Source: Bacillus sp. EB106-08-02-XG196 (GTDB taxonomy: Bacteria > Bacillota > Bacilli > Bacillales > Cytobacillaceae). Taken from it: a DNA stretch of 64,000 bases. Shown here one piece after another: positions 1-8,845 of the stretch. Each line of letters starts with the position of its first letter. Position 1 is the first letter of the stretch. Below the pieces are notes generated by a model. That model was not told the origin of the DNA, searched no databases, and saw nothing but the letters and a program-made list of their open reading frames with translations. The translations under genes and the position numbers were made by a program. The stretch lies in assembly GCF_013396335.1 (NCBI RefSeq), contig NZ_JABWSY010000016.1:1-64000 (forward strand), given 5' to 3'.

Positions 1-100
1 AATGTTACGTTGGCTTAGCTTTTATAAAAAGCTAAAAAATTGTTTGTTGACGTTCTTGTTTGTTTAGTTTTCAAAGAACAATGCGTCACTTGTTTCAGCG
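1..100 (-). other. rRNA operon leader with boxA-like element
   Basis: Minus-strand positions 81-51 contain the stretch TTCTTTGAAAACTAAACAAA followed by GAACGTCAAC, which I recognise as the conserved boxA-containing leader in front of 16S rRNA genes in Bacillaceae. A short hairpin around 14-35 follows. The 16S gene itself is not in the window and should begin shortly beyond position 1. A 68-codon open frame crossing this region has no coding features and is ignored. Positions 222-308 contain only a terminator. Confidence 0.7.
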
Positions 101-109
101 ACAAAATAT

Positions 110-139
110 ATCTTACCACGTTCTCTCCATTAGAGTCAA
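110..139 (-). promoter_or_regulatory. Downstream rRNA operon promoter (P2)
   Basis: On the minus strand TTGACT (134-139) and TAAGAT (110-115) are spaced 18 bp apart, directly upstream of the antitermination-like leader at 51-81. The position fits the P2 promoter of a Bacillus rRNA operon transcribed leftward out of the window. Confidence 0.6.
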
Positions 140-192
140 CACATTTTTTAAAATTCATCATGTTGTTAACCTCTCCGCGAAGGAACTTTCTT

Positions 193-221
193 ATAATAAC
201 ACCCTGCAAGACACACTGCAA
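193..221 (-). promoter_or_regulatory. Upstream rRNA operon promoter (P1)
   Basis: On the minus strand a TTGCAG -35 (216-221) and a TATTAT -10 (193-198) are separated by exactly 17 bp. It lies about 80 bp upstream of a second promoter and of an rRNA-type leader, the tandem arrangement usual for Bacillus rrn operons. That it serves an rRNA operon is inferred from the leader that follows. Confidence 0.6.
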
Positions 222-260
222 TATGTAAAACCTTCCAATTTATTTTATCCCCTAACATAA

Positions 261-293
261 AAACCTGCTTAATTTGGTAGATTAAGCAGGTTT
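261..293 (-). terminator. Rho-independent terminator after bcrC
   Basis: A 13-bp perfect inverted repeat (AAACCTGCTTAAT and its complement) around a 7-base loop lies 16 bp past the bcrC stop. It is followed on the minus strand by a short T run. It insulates bcrC from the rRNA promoters just downstream. Confidence 0.8.
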
Positions 294-308
294 CTTCTAT
301 ATTAATAA

Positions 309-893
309 TTAACCTTGATAATTGTCCTTTTTTAATGGCAGGATAATGGATTCTCCTTTTTCATACATCCCCAGTAATTTTTGAGTCAGACTTAATTTAG
401 GAACAATTCGAAACATCAGAAACGCTGAAATGATACTGATGATTGCCCCAACCATGATATCTGCTGGATAGTGAACCCCTACCCAAATACGAGATATACC
501 AACTAGAATTGCAAGCAGTATCCAAATAAATCCCTTACCACCTTTAAATATCCAGAATGTCATACAAAATGAAAAAAACAAAATAGTATGGTCACTTGGA
601 AATGAGTTATCAACCGCTTTTTCTATTAATTGATTTACGTTTGACAGTTCGGCAAAGGGCTGGTTATTGGAATGGATTTTTCCAGCTACCTTCCCAACAA
701 TCTCAGCTATGACAAATGTGGTTGAACCACAAATAATCATCATTCGATTCTGTTTTACACGGGTAAACCAGAAAGTGATTACCGTTAAGGCTAAGAATAT
801 AACCGTATATTCCGCAATAAAGACAAAAATAGGATTAAAGAAAGTATGTTGTTTTCCTAAATCATTAATTAATCTAAATAAACTCTCATTCAT
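309..893 (-). CDS. bcrC: Undecaprenyl-diphosphatase, PAP2 family (BcrC-like)
   Basis: Predicted membrane phosphatase that recycles undecaprenyl pyrophosphate to the monophosphate carrier used for cell-wall synthesis; in Bacillus BcrC also confers bacitracin resistance. The 194-residue protein has several membrane segments and the three PAP2 motifs: K72 with P79 (the usual Arg-Pro appears as Gln-Pro), PSDH at 99-102, and SR 134-135 with H141 and D145. The start at 893 is chosen because GGGGAGGTG lies just before that ATG; the longer frame lacks a site. It is monocistronic, with its own terminator downstream. The family assignment is firm; the exact paralogue is inferred from overall likeness to Bacillus BcrC. 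Confidence 0.8.
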   Translation of the reverse strand: MNESLFRLINDLGKQHTFFNPIFVFIAEYTVIFLALTVITFWFTRVKQNRMMIICGSTTFVIAEIVGKVAGKIHSNNQPFAELSNVNQLIEKAVDNSFPSDHTILFFSFCMTFWIFKGGKGFIWILLAILVGISRIWVGVHYPADIMVGAIISIISAFLMFRIVPKLSLTQKLLGMYEKGESIILPLKKDNYQG

Positions 894-1129
894 AAAATAA
901 CACCTCCCCTTAACTACTACTAAAGAGGAGTATATGACAATCATAGCCATTCCTTAATTTCTTTTCCTTACATTTACCTTACAATTTGGTAAGATTTTAA
1001 TTTTAAACCGAGAGAATTCTATTCTTTTTTTTGAATGAGTACATAGACTAATACGTTACTTTAATAGATATGCATATTTCCCTTACCAATAGCATACTGT
1101 TGAAGGAATGGAAAGGAGAATCACACCCT

Positions 1130-1438
1130 ATGGCGAACGAGGAAGTAATTAAAAAGGTGGAAAGTATTGCTCATCCTAAGGTACGTAATATTGTGAGAGT
1201 TTGTGTGGAACAGGGCTGTCGGTTTAAACAACATCCAAGCAATCCTAATTTAGTAAATTTGTTTGATCCTGCCAGAAGAAAAAATATCATTGGGGATATA
1301 AACCTAACTAGTTCTAGAGGATATTTCACGCTTGAGGTGGAGAATGGACGTTTTAAGTCCTTTAGAAATGAAGTAATTGGATTAGATATAGATCAAGCTG
1401 AATTTGAAGATAGCGTCCTTAAGCGATTAAAGAGGTAA
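1130..1438 (+). CDS. Conserved hypothetical protein, 102 aa
   Basis: A small soluble protein beginning MANEEVIKKV with no signal peptide or membrane segment. The start is set by AAAGGAGA ten bases before the ATG; an in-frame ATG 60 bases upstream lacks such a site. The sequence is basic at the C-terminus (KRLKR) and contains no motif I recognise. It converges on the GGDEF/EAL gene, sharing a bidirectional terminator region. Real coding potential is supported by the ribosome binding site and terminator, but no function can be given. Confidence 0.65.
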   Translation: MANEEVIKKVESIAHPKVRNIVRVCVEQGCRFKQHPSNPNLVNLFDPARRKNIIGDINLTSSRGYFTLEVENGRFKSFRNEVIGLDIDQAEFEDSVLKRLKR

Positions 1439-1456
1439 ACCTAAATCTAACTAGTA

Positions 1457-1491
1457 GAAAAACGCTCGGATCACAATTCCAAGCGTTTTTT
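1457..1491 (+). terminator. Terminator between convergent genes
   Basis: The stem AACGCT-c-GGA pairs with TCC-a-AGCGTT and is followed by a T run on the plus strand. It overlaps the last codons of the convergent GGDEF/EAL gene, which ends at 1471. Confidence 0.7.
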
Positions 1492-3600
1492 CATATATTT
1501 CGTTTCAAAATCTGGGACAGGTATAGGTTTGCTGAAAAAGTACCCTTGTGCCTCCTTACAGCCTTGTTCTAGCAGAAAGGATATTTGGTCTTGTGTTTCT
1601 ACTCCCTCCGCTTTGACTTGAAGTTTAAGTAGATGTGCCATTACAATTATCGTTCGGACGAGAGTATTACTGTTTATGTCATTAGGACAGTCTCGAATAA
1701 AAGATTGGTCAATTTTTAATTTATCGATTGGCAGCCTCTTCAGGTAATTCAGTGAACTATATCCCGTGCCAAAGTCATCAATACTGATATTCACCCCAAT
1801 TTTCTTTAATTCTAAAAGTGTCGAAATGGAGTGTTCTACATTCATTGTAATGCTTTCAGTAATCTCTAGTTCTAGATATTTTGGTTCGAGTTCCGCCTCG
1901 ATTAATGCGGATTGTACGATTTCAACCAAATTTGAATGAAAAAATTGTTTTGCTGAAATATTTACAGAAACAGTGATAGGTGGATATCCAGCCATTTGCC
2001 ATTTTTTATTTTCTAGGCAGACTGTTCGTATTGCCCACTCCCCCATTGGAATAATCAGTCCAGTCTCTTCTGCTAAAGGAATAAAAGCTGCAGGTGGAAT
2101 GATGCCTTTTTCAGGATGTATCCACCTCATAAGCGCTTCGGCTCCACAAAGCTGATTGGTTTTTATATTGAACTGTGGCTGGTAATATAATTCGAATTGA
2201 TATAGTTCGAGTGCTTTTCGTAAGTTTACTTCTAAATCTAATTCATGTTGAGCTTTTTTATTTAACTCATCAGTAAAGAATTGAAAATTATTTTTGCCTA
2301 AGCTTTTTGCATGATACATAGCTAAATCTGCATTTTTCATTAACGTGCCAAAGCTTTCACCGTCGGTAGGGAAAACAGTAATTCCTATACTTGGAGTAAC
2401 CATAAATTCATGATGATTAAATATAAAAGGGACAGATAAGCTGGTTATAATTTGTTGTGCGACTTCTCCCGCTCTTTGTTCGTCAGAGTTAGGAAGAAGA
2501 ATTGAAAATTCGTCCCCTCCATACCTAGAAATGACATCTTTTAGATTCACACAAGCTTTTAGTCTTTCCGCAATTCCAACTAAAACTTTATCGCCAATTT
2601 CATGGCCCATTGTATCATTTATGGCTTTGAAACGATCCAAATCTAAAAACAGCAACGCAAATTTCTGATTATTATTTCTTGAATATTTTACAGTATCATT
2701 TAGTTTTTCACGTAACAAATATCTATTAGGCAAATCTGTTAATTGATCATGATAGGCCATATGCTTAATCATTTTTTCATTATTTTTTCGTTCGGTAATA
2801 TCTATAACGGTTCCAATGATAGCGTCCCGGCCGTTATAAACGATTTTTGAACCATATAATTCTAGGGTAATAACGCTTTTATCCTTACGGATTGCTCGAT
2901 ATTCGTATGTAACTGAACCTGTTTCATTATTGAAGCGTTTTAGTATATTTTCATTAACAATTGTCAGGTCCTCATGATAAATAAATTCATTAATCCCCAA
3001 ACCATCTAATTCATCAAAACTATAACCTGACATTTCACAAAGCCTCGGATTAACGTAAACGATCTTTCCATCTTGAAGTATATAGACCCCTACTAACGAA
3101 TTTTCTATTAGGCTTCTATATTTGGCTTCAGCCTCTATAAGATCGATTCTAGCTTTTTTATGCTGTGTTATATCTTTAATGATTGTATATACACCAGTAA
3201 TACTCTCATTCACATAAATAGGTATATTTGTTACACTAATTTCCCTTTGAGATCCCTCTTTATCGATTATAGAACATTCATAGGCTGTCGCCTTTCCGTC
3301 TAGAGCTTGGCTAAAATGCCCCATTACCATTTCTAAGTCTTCAGGGAGAAGAAATTCTGCAAAGGGCTTTTGAAGTAATTCATCCTCACTAAACCCGTAA
3401 AGTGATACAGCTTTATTAGCGCTGATAAACTTTCCCTCTGTATCAAAAATAATCACAGCATCAGGATTTTGTTCATATAAAGATTTATAATACTGCTCAT
3501 TTAATTGATATTTGCTATAATTTTTAGAAAATTTACGAATATAGGAAGAAATGATAACAATAGTACCAATGATTAATCCTATCTTAATTACAAGACCCAC
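1471..3600 (-). CDS. Membrane PAS-PAS-GGDEF-EAL c-di-GMP turnover protein
   Basis: Predicted bifunctional diguanylate cyclase/phosphodiesterase of about 709 residues. An N-terminal membrane segment is followed by two PAS sensor domains (roughly 35-160 and 165-280), a GGDEF domain with intact GGDEF signature, and a C-terminal EAL domain. The EAL domain keeps the EAL motif, the catalytic Asn of VNISAKQF, Glu of LEITES, DDFGTGYSS and AEGVET, so both halves could be active. The Arg of the RxxD inhibitory site upstream of GGDEF is replaced (NLKD), so classical product inhibition is probably absent. The start is uncertain: a TTG at 3621 would place GGAGGAGG inside the gene, so the GTG at 3600 is preferred. 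Signal and output are unknown. Confidence 0.85.
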   Translation of the reverse strand: MGLVIKIGLIIGTIVIISSYIRKFSKNYSKYQLNEQYYKSLYEQNPDAVIIFDTEGKFISANKAVSLYGFSEDELLQKPFAEFLLPEDLEMVMGHFSQALDGKATAYECSIIDKEGSQREISVTNIPIYVNESITGVYTIIKDITQHKKARIDLIEAEAKYRSLIENSLVGVYILQDGKIVYVNPRLCEMSGYSFDELDGLGINEFIYHEDLTIVNENILKRFNNETGSVTYEYRAIRKDKSVITLELYGSKIVYNGRDAIIGTVIDITERKNNEKMIKHMAYHDQLTDLPNRYLLREKLNDTVKYSRNNNQKFALLFLDLDRFKAINDTMGHEIGDKVLVGIAERLKACVNLKDVISRYGGDEFSILLPNSDEQRAGEVAQQIITSLSVPFIFNHHEFMVTPSIGITVFPTDGESFGTLMKNADLAMYHAKSLGKNNFQFFTDELNKKAQHELDLEVNLRKALELYQFELYYQPQFNIKTNQLCGAEALMRWIHPEKGIIPPAAFIPLAEETGLIIPMGEWAIRTVCLENKKWQMAGYPPITVSVNISAKQFFHSNLVEIVQSALIEAELEPKYLELEITESITMNVEHSISTLLELKKIGVNISIDDFGTGYSSLNYLKRLPIDKLKIDQSFIRDCPNDINSNTLVRTIIVMAHLLKLQVKAEGVETQDQISFLLEQGCKEAQGYFFSKPIPVPDFETKYMKKRLEL

Positions 3601-3708
3601 ACCTATGGTTACCTCCTCCAAATATCGCTAAGCCTCTAAGTTGCATTTAGTATTACTATTTCCCAAAAAACTTCTTATAAAAGACAAGAGTTCATAAATT
3701 TTAAAAAT

Positions 3709-3732
3709 AGCCTACCCCTTATGGGATAGGCT
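3709..3732 (-). terminator. Terminator after the 146-aa membrane protein gene
   Basis: A stem of about 10 bp (AGCCTATCCC with its complement, one mismatch, loop of 4) is followed by a T run on the minus strand, 9 bp after the stop codon. Confidence 0.75.
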
Positions 3733-3740
3733 AACTTTTA

Positions 3741-4181
3741 TTAATGAGCATGTGGATGATGACGATGAAACCTTCCATGCTCTATTGTCCAGTCGGTTAA
3801 CAAAAATCCTAAAGCTAATTCAACAAGTCCTACACCTAGAAAAATCGGCTGCAGTACACTTTCCCATCCAATCCAAATTACTTGAGCTGTAATCCAGATG
3901 ATCATCGCAATTCCAAGAATCATGGTTGTGAATCCTGCATAACGATTATTCAAGAATGCCAATACTGCTCCGATTAAACTACCGAAACCGTTGATAACAA
4001 ATAACGCAAATCCTGGGATTAAAAAGTCTTCAAATGGAGAGTTATTTAGGAGCTCCAGAGGTAATCCAATACGATCTCCACTCGGTTCAATCACTAATCC
4101 CACTCCAACAACAATAGCCCCAATCCCAACCAATGCCAATAAAGTACCTGTACTGTAGGATAATACCTTTGATTTGTTCAT
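3741..4181 (-). CDS. Four-helix membrane protein with His-rich tail
   Basis: A 146-residue protein with four hydrophobic segments (about 12-32, 52-75, 82-102 and 108-128) and a short cytoplasmic-type tail rich in histidine (FHRHHPHAH). GGAGG lies just before the ATG. It is flanked by its own terminator and transcribed alone. I do not recognise the family. The histidine tail could bind a metal, but nothing else in the sequence supports a transport role. Confidence 0.7.
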   Translation of the reverse strand: MNKSKVLSYSTGTLLALVGIGAIVVGVGLVIEPSGDRIGLPLELLNNSPFEDFLIPGFALFVINGFGSLIGAVLAFLNNRYAGFTTMILGIAMIIWITAQVIWIGWESVLQPIFLGVGLVELALGFLLTDWTIEHGRFHRHHPHAH

Positions 4182-4316
4182 TTTCCTCCATCTTCCTCCA
4201 AATAAATTAGGAAAAAATCAGGTCGAACAAGAAGTAGTTTTCCTACTTTTATTATACACCTATTTTGCAGAAAACTGAATTATCACACTGTTCTTTTTTA
4301 TCAAAAAGCAGCGTAA

Positions 4317-4341
4317 AACCCCTAGCTTTAGCTATAGGGTT
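4317..4341 (-). terminator. Terminator after cardiolipin synthase
   Basis: The inverted repeat AACCC-TATAGC around a short loop is followed by GGGGTTTTA on the minus strand, immediately downstream of the cls stop codon. Confidence 0.65.
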
Positions 4342-4343
4342 AC

Positions 4344-5792
4344 TCATAAAATAGGAGATAGCAATCTAGAAACAGATTCTTTAAGACGAACCTCTAAAGA
4401 ACGTTTCTGATAACCTTCAAACGTTAGTAACTTCGATACCATTATATCCTCTTTAAAAGTTTTCGTTAGTTTTCTAGAAACACCTTCATCATATAAAAAG
4501 GCATTGACTTCAAAATTGAGTTTAAAGCTTCGATAGTCAATATTCGCCGTCCCAACAGATGAGATTTCTTCATCGACAACCAGCATTTTTGCATGGATAA
4601 AACCATTTTGATAAATATATACCTTAGCGCCAACTTTTAATAATTCACTAACATGCGAGAGAGTTGCCCAATACACAAATAAGTGATCAGGTTTATCTGG
4701 AATCATAATATTGACTTCCACTCCCGATAAACAGGCAATACGAAGGGTATCTAACAAGCTTTCATCAGGTATAAAGTATGGAGTTTGGATATAAATTGAC
4801 TTTTTTGCAGACATAATCATTTTTATATAGCCATTCTTTATTTGTTGAAACTCAGAATCAGGACCACTCGTTACAATTTGAATACCGATTTTCCCATGAG
4901 AGATATCTTCTGGGTATAGATTCGGTACATAGTCAACATCTTGGTCATCGGAGGCTTGATTCCAATCCAGGATGAAACGGGTCTGGAGAGCATAAACAGC
5001 CGTCCCTTGAATCCTTAGATGGGTATCCCGCCAATAACCAAATTTTTTATTAAGTCCCAAATATTCATCACCAACATTGAAACCGCCAACATAGCCAATA
5101 CTCCCATCAATAATAACTAGCTTTCGGTGGTTCCGATAGTTCATCCTTAGATTAATAAACCGAAATTTAGATGGGAAAAAGACCTCCACTTGACCTCCAG
5201 CTTTTCGAAATTCTCTAAATGATCTTTTCGGCAAGCTTCGTGAACCTAATTCATCATAAAGGATTCGTACCTTTACTCCCTGCTTTGCTTTTGAAGTCAA
5301 AGCCTCAATAAGTTTTTTTCCTAAATTATCATTTTTAATAATGTAATATTGGATATGAATATAATTCCTAGCTGCTTTTATATCTTTAAATAACTGTTCA
5401 AATTTTTCTTTACCGTCTGTAAAAATCTCAACACTATTATCCTCTGTTAAGATGGCTTGATTGTTAATCATATGCATATAAATCAAATCATGATTATTCT
5501 TGGTAACATCATTCCGGTAATAGAATTGATTTAAACGAAGTTTAGTCAATTGCGTTTCTAATTCTTTTTCAAATCCTGTCTTTTTGAGATCATCCCATTG
5601 GAAAAGCCGTTTTCGACTTAAATTTTGCCCTAATAAAAGATACATCACAAATCCAAGGATTGGAATGAAAAATAGAACTAATAACCAGGCCCAAGTAGAA
5701 CCAACGTCCCTTCTTTCTTGAAAAATAACAACGAGGGCCAACATGATATTCAGAATAAGAAGTAAGCCTAATAAGATAGACGTAATATTCAT
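4344..5792 (-). CDS. cls: Cardiolipin synthase (phospholipase D superfamily)
   Basis: Membrane enzyme that condenses two phosphatidylglycerols into cardiolipin and glycerol. The 482-residue length equals the usual Bacillus Cls length when the ATG at 5792 is used, which has GAGAGG eight bases upstream. Two N-terminal membrane segments (about 3-25 and 34-55) precede a pair of HKD motifs: H222/K224/D229 and H400/K402/D407, both intact. It follows the dedA gene by 53 bp in the same direction and probably shares its transcript; both act on the membrane. Bacillus genomes usually carry several Cls paralogues, so which one this is cannot be said. Confidence 0.9.
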   Translation of the reverse strand: MNITSILLGLLLILNIMLALVVIFQERRDVGSTWAWLLVLFFIPILGFVMYLLLGQNLSRKRLFQWDDLKKTGFEKELETQLTKLRLNQFYYRNDVTKNNHDLIYMHMINNQAILTEDNSVEIFTDGKEKFEQLFKDIKAARNYIHIQYYIIKNDNLGKKLIEALTSKAKQGVKVRILYDELGSRSLPKRSFREFRKAGGQVEVFFPSKFRFINLRMNYRNHRKLVIIDGSIGYVGGFNVGDEYLGLNKKFGYWRDTHLRIQGTAVYALQTRFILDWNQASDDQDVDYVPNLYPEDISHGKIGIQIVTSGPDSEFQQIKNGYIKMIMSAKKSIYIQTPYFIPDESLLDTLRIACLSGVEVNIMIPDKPDHLFVYWATLSHVSELLKVGAKVYIYQNGFIHAKMLVVDEEISSVGTANIDYRSFKLNFEVNAFLYDEGVSRKLTKTFKEDIMVSKLLTFEGYQKRSLEVRLKESVSRLLSPIL

Positions 5793-5845
5793 AGTAAAAA
5801 CCCTCTCAACTAACATAATTATTGCCAATTAACTCTTCGTTTCTA

Positions 5846-6451
5846 CTAGTATCTTCTTCTTTTTCTCTGCCATCCGATGACGAAGATAAGGAGAATAAAT
5901 AAGAGTACATATAAATAATTAGAATAATGGTCTATTCTCTCCGCTATTGCTTCCCAATTTTCTCCTACTCGTGCTCCAAGATTTATCAACATTGTATTCC
6001 AAATGATGGTGCCCAAGGTTGTAAAACTGATGAACAGCCAAAAGTTCATTTTCGCCATACCTGCAGGGATCGAAATGAGACTGCGTATGAGTGGAATGAA
6101 ACGACAGAAAAAGACTGTCCAGATACCATATTTATCAAACCACGAGTCTGCTCGAAAGAGGTCCTCTTTTGTTAAACGGAGGAACCGCCCGTATCGTTCA
6201 ATAATACCCTCCAATTTGTTTACATTTAAAATGGTCCCAAGCAGGTAAAGGATAACAGCACCAAACACTGAGCCTAACGTGGAAGTTGCAATAACTCCAA
6301 GAACAGTCAGTTTAGTTTGAGCGGTCATATAGCCCCCAAATGTTAGAATCACTTCTGATGGGATAGGAGGGAATATATTTTCAAGTGCAATGAGGAGAAA
6401 CACGCCCCAATACCCAAATTGTTCAATAAATTCTTTAATCCATAAATCCAT
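5846..6451 (-). CDS. DedA family membrane protein
   Basis: A 201-residue polytopic membrane protein of the DedA/SNARE-associated family, whose members are implicated in recycling of lipid carriers and in membrane homeostasis. Typical features are FLLIALENIFPPIPSE near the N-terminus, a glycine-rich re-entrant region, and the FCRFIPLIRSLISIPAG block with its conserved arginines, followed by two further helices and a basic tail (QRKRRRY). The ATG at 6451 is used because GGAGGG stands four bases before it; the upstream extension looks non-coding. It probably forms an operon with cls. Confidence 0.85.
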   Translation of the reverse strand: MDLWIKEFIEQFGYWGVFLLIALENIFPPIPSEVILTFGGYMTAQTKLTVLGVIATSTLGSVFGAVILYLLGTILNVNKLEGIIERYGRFLRLTKEDLFRADSWFDKYGIWTVFFCRFIPLIRSLISIPAGMAKMNFWLFISFTTLGTIIWNTMLINLGARVGENWEAIAERIDHYSNYLYVLLFILLIFVIGWQRKRRRY

Positions 6452-6580
6452 AATACCCTCCAAAGAATGATAAATAGCTTTTATAGAATTACGTTTGGAT
6501 GTCGGAAAAGTTTCAAAATGGGACATCACTTCTAACTACTATATTTTTCGCGGGTAAATTTAAAACCATTTTCCAACGAA

Positions 6581-6607
6581 AAAAGCATTTGAGATTCAAA
6601 TGCTTTT
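6581..6607 (-). terminator. Terminator after yhfK
   Basis: A perfect 12-bp stem (AAAAGCATTTGA and complement) with a 3-base loop is followed by TTTTTT on the minus strand. It lies 30 bp beyond the yhfK stop. Confidence 0.85.
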
Positions 6608-6636
6608 CTACACAGATATCCATTTTTACCTGTTTG

Positions 6637-7284
6637 TTAGATAAGTTTTAGTGCTTCACTAACGGGTACACCACCTGAAACGAGGTCAAAGGATTGGTAA
6701 TATGTATTTTCTTCTGTTAGGGAATGGATAATAGTTGTTGCCACATCTTCACGGGGTATCCTCCCGCTCCGTATATCTTCCGCTGCTGTAATCATTCCAG
6801 TCCCTGGCTCACTCAATAGCCCGCCTGGACGAATAATCGTATAGGTTAGTTCACTTTGTTCAAGCATTTTGTCTGCATAGTATTTTGCCGCATAATAAGG
6901 AAGCATTTTCTCATGCCAGTTTTCTCTTCTGTGTGCCTGAATGGCGCTAACCATGATGAAGCGTTTAATCCCGGCCTTTTCTGCCGCTTCAATCGTTTTC
7001 ACCGCACCATCTAAATCAATAAGGAGAGTTTTATCATATCCCGTATGCCGACCTGATCCAGCAGTGAACACAATAGCATTACAGCCTCTTGCTGCCTGAG
7101 CAATATCTTCTACGCTTTGTTCTAAACAGGCCACCGCTACTTCTAAATCCATCTTTTTAAATGCCTCAGCTTGTTCTTCTCTTCTAACCATTGCTTTAAC
7201 TGTATGTTCCAAACTGCCTCTGAGTTGGTTGACAAGAAGTTTACCAACCTGACCATTCGCTCCAACCACCAATACGTTCATCAT
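6637..7284 (-). CDS. yhfK: NAD(P)-binding atypical SDR, YhfK-like
   Basis: A 215-residue Rossmann-fold protein of the atypical short-chain dehydrogenase group that resembles B. subtilis YhfK along its length. Visible elements are the dinucleotide-binding motif GANGQVGK at the N-terminus, the block FTAGSGRHTGYDKTLLIDLDG, the strand FIMVSAIQAHRREN, and YYAAKYYAD providing the YxxxK pair, followed by TIIRPGGL. The substrate is unknown; relatives act as reductases or as NADPH-sensing proteins. AAGGAG precedes the ATG. It is monocistronic. Confidence 0.8.
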   Translation of the reverse strand: MMNVLVVGANGQVGKLLVNQLRGSLEHTVKAMVRREEQAEAFKKMDLEVAVACLEQSVEDIAQAARGCNAIVFTAGSGRHTGYDKTLLIDLDGAVKTIEAAEKAGIKRFIMVSAIQAHRRENWHEKMLPYYAAKYYADKMLEQSELTYTIIRPGGLLSEPGTGMITAAEDIRSGRIPREDVATTIIHSLTEENTYYQSFDLVSGGVPVSEALKLI

Positions 7285-7411
7285 TGTTTGCTCCTTACCT
7301 TGTTTACGACTATTATTTCATTGGCAAACCAACTTATTCAAAAAGCACTATAATGGGAGGGTAAACTCCCAAGATATTCAGAATTTACTAACCCTTCACA
7401 TTGCTAATAAC

Positions 7412-7440
7412 AAAAACTGCACCTAATAGATGCAGTTTTT
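7412..7440 (-). terminator. Terminator after the DsbA-family gene
   Basis: The stem AAAAACTGCA/TGCAGTTTTT with a 9-base loop lies 10 bp beyond the stop codon, with T tracts on both strands. Confidence 0.8.
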
Positions 7441-7449
7441 CCTAAAGAG

Positions 7450-8181
7450 CTATTCTTTTCTTTCTGGAATTACACAGTTGCCATCCACACAGCTTGCATC
7501 TTCTGCGCTAACCGTTGAAAGGTCCTGTAGTACCGGAGCTGGATTTTCTTCTTCCCATACTTTTTGGAGTGCTCCTGCAAAGGTTGAGGTTGGCTGGGCA
7601 CCCGATATGGCATATTTTTGATTAACGATAAAAAACGGTACCCCTGTAATTTGATACTGCTGAGCAATCGATTGATCAATTCTAACATCATTTGCATACG
7701 CTTTTTCATCTTGAAGGACCTTCAATGACTCTTCGCGATTAAGCCCTGACGCTGCAGCAATATCTGCTAAAGTTTCTAGGTCGCCTACATTCTTGGATTC
7801 CGTAAAATAAGCATATAGAAGTTTCTCGGTAATAACAGCTTCTTTACCTTGTGTTTTCGCAAACTTTGCCAAACGGTGAGCGTTAAATGTATTCGTTGGC
7901 TTCATGTTCTCAAAATTAAACTGCAGTCCTACAGTAGCTGCTTGCTGACCAACATTTTGATTGGCTTGCTTTGCTTGTTCAATACTCATCCCGTATTTTG
8001 ATGCTAATGCTTCATGAATACTTTTGCCACTGTATGGGGGAGAGTTAGGATCCAGCTCAAAGCTTTTGAATTCTACTTCAACACTGTCCCTATGTGGAAA
8101 TTGAGTAAGTGCCTCTTCTAAACGACGCTTTCCTATATAACAAAATGGACAGACAAAATCAGACCATACTTCTATTTTCAT
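7450..8181 (-). CDS. DsbA-family thioredoxin-like oxidoreductase (FrnE type)
   Basis: A 243-residue DsbA-fold protein with the active-site CPFC at residues 11-14 directly after the first beta strand (MKIEVWSDFV) and the cis-proline region TGVPFF near residue 180. No signal peptide is visible, so it acts in the cytoplasm, as FrnE-like proteins and related isomerases do. A second cysteine pair near the C-terminus (SCVDGNC) is unusual and could exchange with the active site. AGAGGTG precedes the ATG. Likely a disulfide or dithiol oxidoreductase; the physiological partner is unknown. Confidence 0.8.
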   Translation of the reverse strand: MKIEVWSDFVCPFCYIGKRRLEEALTQFPHRDSVEVEFKSFELDPNSPPYSGKSIHEALASKYGMSIEQAKQANQNVGQQAATVGLQFNFENMKPTNTFNAHRLAKFAKTQGKEAVITEKLLYAYFTESKNVGDLETLADIAAASGLNREESLKVLQDEKAYANDVRIDQSIAQQYQITGVPFFIVNQKYAISGAQPTSTFAGALQKVWEEENPAPVLQDLSTVSAEDASCVDGNCVIPERKE

Positions 8182-8369
8182 GATTGCACCTCTTTTTCTC
8201 TTTGATTCCTTCTTATAGTATCATAGCCTCTTAAAAAACTTAAAAATCATGCTTACAAACCAAGTTTGGTAAAATAGAAAGGAGTTTCACGCAAAAAATA
8301 GAATATTAAATTCAACATGTTATTTTTTCGGAAAATTTTAAATAATTATATACTAAGAGGTGTTCTCGG

Positions 8370-8831
8370 ATGAAGGAATGGACAAAAGAAATAGAAATTG
8401 ATGCTCCTATTGAAAAGATTTGGGCATTATTTGATGGTTCTTTAGAAAATATGCAAAAAATTATGCCGCAGGTGGTTAGCCAAACTCCCGTGAAAGTGAC
8501 AGAAGAAGGGGTTGGCAGTATCTATCGTCAGCAGTATAAAGAAGGGAAACGGGTTGAAGAGTATGATGTTGAAACATTGGTTTATTTAGACACTCCTGAT
8601 CATAAGAAAATGAAGGTTGGATTTAACCTAGCCAACTATTTTGAGATTACCTCTGGCTATGAATTAACGAAAATAAACGAACATCAATCACGTTTTAAAT
8701 ACACAACAACAAATAAACCATTAAAAGCAATTTTCAAATTATTTTTATGGTTTGCCAGTGATAAGACAGTGGTGAAATTTGTTGAAAAGGTTAAAGAAGT
8801 TGCCGAGAAGGATCACGCATTGGTGAAATAA
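8370..8831 (+). CDS. SRPBCC (START/Bet v1-like) domain protein
   Basis: A 153-residue single-domain protein. It opens with the typical SRPBCC beginning (KEIEIDAPIEKIWALFDG), follows with alternating beta strands and ends with a long amphipathic helix (VVKFVEKVKEVAEK). The fold forms a hydrophobic ligand cavity; no catalytic residue can be assigned. AGAGGTG precedes the ATG. The following thioesterase-like gene starts 14 bp downstream and probably shares the transcript, suggesting a role with a hydrophobic or acyl ligand, which is inference only. Confidence 0.75.
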   Translation: MKEWTKEIEIDAPIEKIWALFDGSLENMQKIMPQVVSQTPVKVTEEGVGSIYRQQYKEGKRVEEYDVETLVYLDTPDHKKMKVGFNLANYFEITSGYELTKINEHQSRFKYTTTNKPLKAIFKLFLWFASDKTVVKFVEKVKEVAEKDHALVK

Positions 8832-8845
8832 GAAAGGAGCCTAGA

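Noticed and set aside
15..221. 68-codon minus-strand open frame
   Set aside because: It runs through the rRNA promoter and boxA-like leader and has no protein-like features.
3741..4181. His-rich tail as evidence of a nickel or zinc transporter
   Set aside because: No conserved transport motif in the helices; a short His tail alone is not enough.
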